Positions 1 to 5,437 of a DNA stretch of 5,437 nt are shown here, in pieces. Position 1 is the first letter of the stretch. Each line of letters starts with the position of its first letter. Below the pieces are notes generated by a model. The model did not search any database, was not told the DNA's origin, and saw only the letters and a program-made list of their open reading frames with translations. Origin of the DNA: Thermoflexibacter sp. (GTDB taxonomy: Bacteria > Bacteroidota > Bacteroidia > Cytophagales > Thermoflexibacteraceae). The stretch covers positions 1-5,437 of the forward strand of contig JALOMS010000514.1 of assembly GCA_025455345.1 (NCBI GenBank). Direction: 5' to 3'. The translations under genes and the position numbers were made by a program.

Positions 1-1776
1 GTTAATCCCCAAAGGACTAAAGGTCTCATCTAAACGCTGATAGGTAGGTGTTACAAATAACCCAAAGAACCCACCATTCTGCATAGCAAGCCAAATAGGA
101 TTAAAACTGATAACACGCTCTTGCAATCTTCCTGTGGATGCTTGCAAATAAGTTTCTACAAACATACCAGGCTCAAAACCTCTGACCCATTTGGGCTTCC
201 AATCTGGTCTCCAAACCGCAAAACCGCCTGTGGAGTTAGAAATCACATCATAGCGCGATACAAAACCCATTTCAGGGTTAAAATCTTTGGTAACTATGGT
301 GCTGGTACTCCACCCGACAAATTGGTTGCTATTATACGAAAATTGTAAATATCCCGCCATGCCTTGTGCGCCACGATTTTGTGTAGAGCTTGTCCCTACA
401 GCCATCATATTGAGAGAGAGTTTTTGACTCAAGCGAAAAAAACCATCTACGGCTCCCGTCCAATTGGTATAACCTGCGGCATCTGGCACAGATTCTCTAT
501 TTTTCATCGTGAAGATTCCACCTACGCGATTTTGTTTGCCAATATTATGAGAATAGCGGGTAACAGCAAAGTTCGTTGCTCCGTTTTCCTCATTGCCTCT
601 TTGCCGCATAATAATAGCCCCATAATTTCTTTTCAAAGAACGACTTACCAAGCGCGCACCCGCATCCACAGGAATCGGATTCCCACTATCATCTAATCCA
701 ATCCTACGACTAAAGAAAGGCTGAATACGCATAGAACCCCCAACCAAAGCATCCGCAGGAGCTAATCCCGCCGCAAAAAGACTGGCATTTTCTAAGAAAA
801 ACTGACGACGTTCAGGAAAAAACACAGAAAAACGAGTAACGTTATTCACCTGCCTATCTGCATCTGCTTGGGCAAAGTCCGTATTAAAAGTCAAATCCAA
901 TACGGTATTGGGATTGATAGCCCACTTGACCTCTCCACCTATTTTAGCACTTGTTTTTTGCTCATACCCAACCTCATTCCCATTATATTTGTCCGCAACA
1001 CCAAGAACATAAGGCTGTACACGCACATTAGGGGAGGGCGGCGGCGGTTGTATATCTTTCAAAATTCCCGCATATTCCATTCTTAGTACACTAAACGCTC
1101 TGGGGAAAGGAGACCAAGTAGTTAGCTCATTGGTCTTACGGCGATTACGGAAAAAATTAATCCCCCATGATTGGGAAGGAGTGTCAGTTTTCGGATAGCG
1201 CAAAGTCTGCCAAGGAATAGCGATTTCAGCAGTCCACCCATTTTTATTGCGTTGGGTACGTACCCTCCAAAGTCCGTCCCAATCAGTGTCAAAAAGTCTA
1301 TCATCAAATGAGAGCAAGTCCCTCTGTGTGCCATAAGGATTAGTCATAAAAGCCATAGCATTGCGCTTGTCATTAAAAGCGTCTATGCTTATTCCAAAAA
1401 AATCATGCGCCCGAAAATCAAAATCTCTATCAAAATCTCTACGCATATCAGGCACGCGAATCGCATTTCTCCCCGCCGAGTCTTTGCAGAAAGCGGCAAT
1501 ATAAAGAAAATACTTATTGTACAAAATGCGAATTTCCGTGTCCTGATTGGCTTGATTTCCTTGTAAAGGTTCTACCTGTACAAACTCACTGACGGGGCGA
1601 GCCTTTTGCCATTCTGCTTCATCTAAATTGCCGTCTATATCCAAGTTGGTCTCAATTTGGATAGCATAAACCTCTCTCTTGATAGAATCAGGTAAAAAAA
1701 TATCTTGGCTATATGCCTGTTTTTCAAATAAAAACAAAAAAATAATAACTGAGGACAAAGATAAAAGTAATCTCAT
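1..1776 (-). CDS. DUF5916 protein with N-terminal CBM9-like domain, 3' end outside the window
   Basis: The reverse strand is open without a stop from the ATG at 1776-1774 to position 1, giving 592 residues; the C-terminus is beyond the window. Residues 1-23 are a signal peptide (hydrophobic run LLLSLSSVIIFLFLF, likely cut after AYS before QD). Residues about 36-240 resemble a family 9 carbohydrate-binding (CBM9-like) beta-sandwich, opening with IDGNLDEAEWQKA. A proline-rich linker (QPPPPSP, 243-249) leads into DUF5916, whose hallmarks are clear: NTDFAQADADRQVN (298-311), FFPERRQFFLEN (319-330), SRRIG (356-360) and DFNPEMGFVSR (498-508). The later part alternates aromatic and polar residues in short strands, as in an outer-membrane beta-barrel; that topology is inference. 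Databases often call such proteins putative hydrolases, but I see no catalytic motif and the substrate is unknown. There is no Shine-Dalgarno before the ATG, which is normal for Bacteroidota. It is divergent from the M43 protease gene. Confidence 0.9.
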   Translation of the reverse strand, partial: MRLLLSLSSVIIFLFLFEKQAYSQDIFLPDSIKREVYAIQIETNLDIDGNLDEAEWQKARPVSEFVQVEPLQGNQANQDTEIRILYNKYFLYIAAFCKDSAGRNAIRVPDMRRDFDRDFDFRAHDFFGISIDAFNDKRNAMAFMTNPYGTQRDLLSFDDRLFDTDWDGLWRVRTQRNKNGWTAEIAIPWQTLRYPKTDTPSQSWGINFFRNRRKTNELTTWSPFPRAFSVLRMEYAGILKDIQPPPPSPNVRVQPYVLGVADKYNGNEVGYEQKTSAKIGGEVKWAINPNTVLDLTFNTDFAQADADRQVNNVTRFSVFFPERRQFFLENASLFAAGLAPADALVGGSMRIQPFFSRRIGLDDSGNPIPVDAGARLVSRSLKRNYGAIIMRQRGNEENGATNFAVTRYSHNIGKQNRVGGIFTMKNRESVPDAAGYTNWTGAVDGFFRLSQKLSLNMMAVGTSSTQNRGAQGMAGYLQFSYNSNQFVGWSTSTIVTKDFNPEMGFVSRYDVISNSTGGFAVWRPDWKPKWVRGFEPGMFVETYLQASTGRLQERVISFNPIWLAMQNGGFFGLFVTPTYQRLDETFSPLGIN

Positions 1777-1848
1777 CTTTTAGTGTTTAAATAATAAAAT
1801 GGAGTGTAAATAAAAGAATATTGTGAAGGACTTATAGGAATATGAATG

Positions 1849-1856
1849 CAAAGCTA
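1849..1856 (-). promoter_or_regulatory. Candidate -7 promoter element for the DUF5916 gene
   Basis: On the minus strand this reads TAGCTTTG, an exact match to the Bacteroidota -7 consensus TAnnTTTG, followed by CATTC. Transcription would start roughly 65-70 bases before the ATG at 1776. No TTG -33 element is found at the usual spacing, so this rests on the -7 match alone. It lies 20 bases from the oppositely directed element at 1877-1884. Confidence 0.5.
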
Positions 1857-1876
1857 ATAAAAAAATAAAGTTTTTA

Positions 1877-1884
1877 TATATTTG
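1877..1884 (+). promoter_or_regulatory. Candidate -7 promoter element for the M43 protease gene
   Basis: The sequence TATATTTG matches the Bacteroidota -7 consensus TAnnTTTG and is followed by CATC, like its minus-strand counterpart (TTTGCAT in both). Transcription would begin just downstream, leaving a leader of about 15 bases before the ATG at 1906. No good TTG -33 element is visible upstream; the region there is almost pure A/T. The element overlaps the TTG at 1882-1884, which argues against that triplet as the protease start codon. Confidence 0.55.
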
Positions 1885-1905
1885 CATCAAATAAATATTT
1901 TGGAA

Positions 1906-3243
1906 ATGAAATCAATTAGCATAGCTATTCTTTTAAACTTATTTACACTTTTTTCCATATTAGCCCAACAACAAGAAGCCCGTTGCGGGTTTCCTAAAAC
2001 AACGGAAGAAAAAAAGCAACAACATGGTTATTTCTTTGATTATCAAGAGCAACTCAATCGAGAAATAGAAAAACGCAAGCAAGAGGAATCCCTCGCTCGT
2101 ACCGAAGAAACCAGTTTTCTTATCCCTATTATTGTTCATGTAATCCACAATGGAGAACCCATAGGAACAGGAACAAACATCTCTGCCGCCCAAATACAAA
2201 CCCAAATAGACGTACTCAATGAAGACTATGGGAATTATCATGCTTATACCAATCGCACCCTGCCCCAATTCAAGGATTTGGCTGATGATGCCAGGATTCG
2301 TTTCATATTGGCGGATTTTGACCCGAATGGCAATCGATTGGCTGAAAAAGGAATTCGCAGATTACCTGCGCCTAACGGAAGGCGCGTATGGACTTTTGCT
2401 GATTTTGATAGAGATGTAAAACCTAATACTATCTGGGATACAAATAGATATCTAAATATTTGGACAGTAGATAGCTTAAGAGAAGGAAGTACTGTATTCA
2501 CAGGATATTCCTCTCTTCCTGATTTGACTAATTTAGGTGGAATTCCCAATAATGGTTCAGGCAATCTGAATAATACAGATGGGATAGTGATTCGCTATAA
2601 TCGCTTTGGTTCTTTGGCTAAGATTGATGTTCCTCAACTTCGCAGAACAAATGCAAGAGGCTTCTTGTTTGTATATGGAAGAACTTTAACGCATGAAGTA
2701 GGACATTTTTTGGGTTTATTACACCCTTGGGAAGCAGAAAATTGCTCTTTTGATGGGGATTATTGCCCTGATACACCTTTGACTTCGCAAGAAGTAATAG
2801 AAAATCACTTAAATACAGAATGTTCTTTAAATCAAATTAGATGTGGGCAGGTAACTATGGTGCAGAACTATATGGACTATGGTCGTGATACCTGTATGAC
2901 GCTTTTTACCAAAGACCAAATCAGACGCATGAGGACGGTCTTGCAAGTAAGTCCACGAAGAGTAGCACTCACTAAATCTAACGTAGTCAGCTATATAGAT
3001 AGAATTTTAAGTGATAATATTAGCATATATCCTAATCCTACTCACCATTATATTCGCGTATCTGCGCCAGACATTAGACTCAAAAGTTATCAAATTTATC
3101 ACTTGCAGGGGCAGTTAGTCATGCAAGACTATTTTGATGAAATAACCCAATCCATAGACGTGAGCAAACTCAGCGCAGGTATTTATCTTTTACAAATACA
3201 AACTAATCGTGGGATAGCTGTCAAAAAGATATTGATTGAATAA
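1906..3243 (+). CDS. Secreted M43 (pappalysin/cytophagalysin-type) zinc metalloprotease with type IX sorting domain
   Basis: This 445-residue protein is a predicted extracellular metalloendopeptidase. Residues 1-20 form a signal peptide (likely cut at ILA/QQQ). An RCG motif with Cys27 resembles the cysteine switch that keeps M43 zymogens latent. A charged Lys/Glu/Gln-rich pro-segment follows (about 32-68). The catalytic domain starts at IPIIVHVIHNGEPIG (73-87) with the typical ISAAQIQTQIDVLNEDYG stretch. It carries the metzincin zinc site HEVGHFLGLLH at 263-273 (ligands His263, His267, His273; general base Glu264) and a Met-turn NYMDYG with Met323. Cysteines at 279, 287, 306, 313 and 330 suit the disulfides of this family. 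Residues from about 368 form a type A Por secretion tail (SIYPNP at 372-377, SAGIYLLQIQTNRG, final KKILIE), which marks export by the type IX system across the outer membrane. The ATG at 1906 is preferred over the in-frame TTG at 1882: it begins the signal peptide directly, and the TTG lies in the -7 element. The substrate is unknown. Confidence 0.93.
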   Translation: MKSISIAILLNLFTLFSILAQQQEARCGFPKTTEEKKQQHGYFFDYQEQLNREIEKRKQEESLARTEETSFLIPIIVHVIHNGEPIGTGTNISAAQIQTQIDVLNEDYGNYHAYTNRTLPQFKDLADDARIRFILADFDPNGNRLAEKGIRRLPAPNGRRVWTFADFDRDVKPNTIWDTNRYLNIWTVDSLREGSTVFTGYSSLPDLTNLGGIPNNGSGNLNNTDGIVIRYNRFGSLAKIDVPQLRRTNARGFLFVYGRTLTHEVGHFLGLLHPWEAENCSFDGDYCPDTPLTSQEVIENHLNTECSLNQIRCGQVTMVQNYMDYGRDTCMTLFTKDQIRRMRTVLQVSPRRVALTKSNVVSYIDRILSDNISIYPNPTHHYIRVSAPDIRLKSYQIYHLQGQLVMQDYFDEITQSIDVSKLSAGIYLLQIQTNRGIAVKKILIE

Positions 3244-3266
3244 AAAACAAACAATTTTATCCTCAA

Positions 3267-3293
3267 ATACCAATAAACTTTTATTCTTGGTAT
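3267..3293 (+). terminator. Hairpin after the protease gene, possible terminator
   Basis: Perfect 7-base arms ATACCAA (3267-3273) and TTGGTAT (3287-3293) enclose 13 bases, within which TAAA and TTTA could pair partly. It starts 23 bases after the protease stop codon, where a terminator would be expected. No T-tract follows on the plus strand (AAAAATCC comes next) and the stem is AT-rich, so intrinsic termination is uncertain. A protein-binding palindrome or an mRNA 3'-end stabiliser is possible instead. Confidence 0.35.
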
Positions 3294-3352
3294 AAAAATC
3301 CTTAACTTGCCTTGCCAATAAACATCGTTGCATTTATTAAACTAAACCATTT

Positions 3353-3370
3353 TTATCATTTTTCTGATAA
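3353..3370. repeat. Short inverted repeat just upstream of ppc
   Basis: TTATCA (3353-3358) and TGATAA (3365-3370) are perfect inverted arms around the 6-base spacer TTTTTC. The repeat ends 10 bases before the ppc ATG, within the probable leader. It could be a weak leader hairpin near the ribosome entry site or an operator half-site pair, but arms of this size also arise by chance in AT-rich DNA. Confidence 0.22.
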
Positions 3371-3380
3371 TCAAACAAAA

Positions 3381-5437
3381 ATGAACAATGTTTTAACTTT
3401 AGTCAAGCAAAAACTTGGCAAGCCTTACGAAGACCTTGAGTTCCTCTTGGAATGTTTTAAAGAAGTTTTATTGGAAAGCAATACCCCCGAATTAGCAAAG
3501 TTGCTTCCTTGGATAAATCCCAATCCAGAACACATCTTGTTTAGAAAAAGAGATATACAGCTCTATTCTATTGCTTTTCAGTTTTTGAATTTGGTGGAAA
3601 TCAATGCGGCTGTCCAAGAGCGCAGACATCAAGAAAACGAGCATAGTCTAAGCGCAGTCAATGGATTGTGGGGACAGAATCTGCTCAAACTCAAAGAAGC
3701 AGGACTTACTCCAGAAAAAATAGCTAATTTGTTAGGGAATATTTATGTAGAACCTGTGCTTACCGCGCACCCTACCGAAGCCAAACGCACTACCGTCTTA
3801 GAACACCAAAGAGAGCTATACTTGCTTTTGGTAAAGCGCGAAAATCAAATGTACACCACTACCGAGCAGGAGGAAATTCGTAGAGAAATCAAATTGTGTA
3901 TAGAAAAACTGTGGCGTACTGGAGAGATTTTTTTAGAAAAGCCTAATGTGCTTTCAGAGCTTAGAGGGGTTACTTATTATTTGATGAATGTCTTTCCTGA
4001 AGTTATCCCTTTGTTGGACAGGAGGTTGGTACAGGCATGGAAGAGTATTGGGTTTGATGAAAACCTATTGAGAAATTCTAATCTTTATCCTAAAATTATT
4101 TTTGGCAATTGGGTAGGTGGAGATAGAGATGGACACCCCTTAGTTACCGCAGATATTACCAGAACTGCCTTGCGAACCTTGCGTTTTGATGCTTTGGTAG
4201 TGATTAGAAGGCAATTGGCTAAACTTGTCAAAGAATTGAGTTTTTCATATGCTTATGAAAAGGCTTATGAGCCGTTGCGAATCAGAATCAATGAAATAAT
4301 AGAGGAATTGGGCGAAGAGGGGCAGGAGGCGTTCGAGCGCAACCAAGGGGAGGTATTCCGTCAATATGTAAATCTACTCATGGCAAAACTTCCCATAGAT
4401 GTAAAACGGGAACACGCTACAGAACTAAAAGACGAAACAGGAAGGTATGTTTTTGCCTATGAATTATTAGAAGATTTGTTCTTATTACAAGAAAGTTTGG
4501 TAATATATGGCTCAAAATCAATTGCTTACTCTGAAGTACACGAAGCTATTCGCATAGTCCAGACTTTTGGATTCCAATTAGCCAGATTGGATATTAGACA
4601 AAATAGCCGATTTCACGACTTAGCAATTTCTCAATTGATGAATGTGTCTTCTCAAAACGGAGCGGCTTTCCTCCAATGGGGCGAAGAGGATAGGATTCGC
4701 TTTTTTGACCACGAACTCTTATCTATCAGACCCTTTGCCCACCCCAATACTCCCTTAGACAAGGAAGCGCAGGCGGTTACAGATGTGTACAAAGTAGTAG
4801 CCGAGTATATTCAAAAATATGGTTACTATGGCATTGGTTCTCTTATTATTAGCATGACTCGCAATGCCGCAGACTTGCTTGCTGTATATATATTTGTACG
4901 GGAAGCTGGTCTATTACAAAGCGAAAATGGAGAGTTAGTTTGTCCACTGCACGTAGTACCTCTTTTTGAAACGATAGAAGACTTGCAGAGAAGTACAGAA
5001 ATCATGACTACTTTCCTCAATCACCCCTTTACTAAGAAAAGTTTGATTTATCAACAGCAACAGCATGGTTATGAGCGTCCTCTCCAGCAGATTATGATAG
5101 GATATAGCGATAGCAACAAAGATGGCGGTATTTTAGCAAGTGCTATTGCATTGTATAAAGCCCAACAACAACTCATCAAATTAGGCAATGAGTTTGGCAT
5201 AGACATAGAGTTTTTCCACGGTAAAGGCGGAACAATTAGTCGTGGTTCTGGACCTGTGCATTGGTTTTTGCAAGCACTCCCCTTTGGCTCTATCAATGGT
5301 TGTATTCGCCTTACCGAGCAGGGGGAAACAATCGCTCAAAAGTATGCCAATAAGATTAATGCCGTTTATAATTTAGAACTTTTGGTGAGTGGAGCTACCT
5401 GCCAAAGCATTTTGCATCATTCTATACCCGAAAAAGC
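3381..5437 (+). CDS. ppc: Phosphoenolpyruvate carboxylase, 3' end outside the window
   Basis: This cytosolic enzyme adds bicarbonate to phosphoenolpyruvate to give oxaloacetate and phosphate, replenishing the TCA cycle. The frame is open for 685 codons to the window edge; the family is usually about 850-950 residues, so the C-terminal quarter, including most of the allosteric aspartate/malate site, is missing. Signature motifs occur in order: VLTAHPTEAKRT with catalytic His130; FGNWVGGDRDGHP (241-253); RLDIRQNS (402-409, Arg406); MTRNAADLLAVYIFVREAG (from 492); PLFETIEDL (527-535, probable metal ligand Glu530); GYSDSNKDGG (574-583, metal ligand Asp577 and Lys580); FFHGKGGTISRGSGP (611-625, His613 and Arg621); and LTEQGETIAQKYANK. 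The loop has Lys615 where the E. coli enzyme has Arg581. The spacing between the two metal ligands is 10 residues longer than in E. coli. The start is supported by His130 aligning near E. coli His138 and by the lack of an in-frame ATG in the gap upstream. No Shine-Dalgarno is seen and no clear TAnnTTTG promoter was found in the gap, although the gap size and hairpin suggest separate transcription. Confidence 0.97.
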   Translation, partial: MNNVLTLVKQKLGKPYEDLEFLLECFKEVLLESNTPELAKLLPWINPNPEHILFRKRDIQLYSIAFQFLNLVEINAAVQERRHQENEHSLSAVNGLWGQNLLKLKEAGLTPEKIANLLGNIYVEPVLTAHPTEAKRTTVLEHQRELYLLLVKRENQMYTTTEQEEIRREIKLCIEKLWRTGEIFLEKPNVLSELRGVTYYLMNVFPEVIPLLDRRLVQAWKSIGFDENLLRNSNLYPKIIFGNWVGGDRDGHPLVTADITRTALRTLRFDALVVIRRQLAKLVKELSFSYAYEKAYEPLRIRINEIIEELGEEGQEAFERNQGEVFRQYVNLLMAKLPIDVKREHATELKDETGRYVFAYELLEDLFLLQESLVIYGSKSIAYSEVHEAIRIVQTFGFQLARLDIRQNSRFHDLAISQLMNVSSQNGAAFLQWGEEDRIRFFDHELLSIRPFAHPNTPLDKEAQAVTDVYKVVAEYIQKYGYYGIGSLIISMTRNAADLLAVYIFVREAGLLQSENGELVCPLHVVPLFETIEDLQRSTEIMTTFLNHPFTKKSLIYQQQQHGYERPLQQIMIGYSDSNKDGGILASAIALYKAQQQLIKLGNEFGIDIEFFHGKGGTISRGSGPVHWFLQALPFGSINGCIRLTEQGETIAQKYANKINAVYNLELLVSGATCQSILHHSIPEK

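Noticed and set aside
121..1086. Plus-strand open frames of 72-110 codons at 121-348, 364-696 and 868-1086
   Set aside because: They lie opposite the strongly supported DUF5916 gene, and their translations show no recognisable domain and an odd, low-complexity composition.
1122..1334. Minus-strand open frame of 70 codons
   Set aside because: It lies in another frame of the same strand as the DUF5916 gene and is a shadow of it.
1960..2564. Open frames on both strands inside the protease gene (1960-2268, 2219-2419, 2244-2564)
   Set aside because: They overlap the well-supported M43 catalytic region, have no domain features of their own and no promoter-like signal.
3307..3316. Tandem TTGCCTTGCC as a repeat array or attachment site
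   Set aside because: There are only two 5-base units, with no further copies or integrase nearby; chance is the simplest explanation.
4826..5296. Minus-strand open frames at 4826-5020 and 5069-5296
   Set aside because: They are antisense to conserved PEPC motifs, so the openness follows from the codons of ppc.
1..5437. CRISPR array, insertion sequence, tRNA or rRNA, or defence system
   Set aside because: No spaced direct repeats, transposase motifs, terminal inverted repeats, cloverleaf or rRNA-like sequence was seen; nearly all of the window is explained by three ordinary genes.

Overview
The window looks like ordinary chromosome from a member of the Bacteroidota, most likely Cytophagales-like. 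The evidence is AT-rich DNA, start codons without Shine-Dalgarno sequences, TAnnTTTG-type -7 promoter elements, a protease with a C-terminal type IX secretion sorting domain, and a DUF5916 outer-membrane-type protein. I cannot name the genus from the sequence.

Layout: positions 1-1776 (minus strand) hold the N-terminal 592 residues of a DUF5916 protein with a CBM9-like domain; its 3' end lies left of the window. Positions 1777-1905 are a short divergent intergenic region with two back-to-back promoter-like -7 elements. Positions 1906-3243 (plus strand) encode a secreted M43 (pappalysin/cytophagalysin-type) zinc metalloprotease of 445 residues, ending in a type IX sorting domain. Positions 3244-3380 are a gap with a hairpin after the protease and a small palindrome just before the next start. 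Positions 3381-5437 (plus strand) carry the first 685 codons of phosphoenolpyruvate carboxylase (ppc), which runs off the right edge.

The three genes do not form an obvious pathway. Two are envelope or secreted proteins expressed divergently. The third is a central anaplerotic enzyme and probably has its own promoter. I see no mobile element, CRISPR array, RNA gene, toxin-antitoxin pair or defence system. The points most worth a second look are the non-consensus active-site loop and the insertion in the PEP carboxylase, the shared divergent promoter region, and the start choice of the protease.
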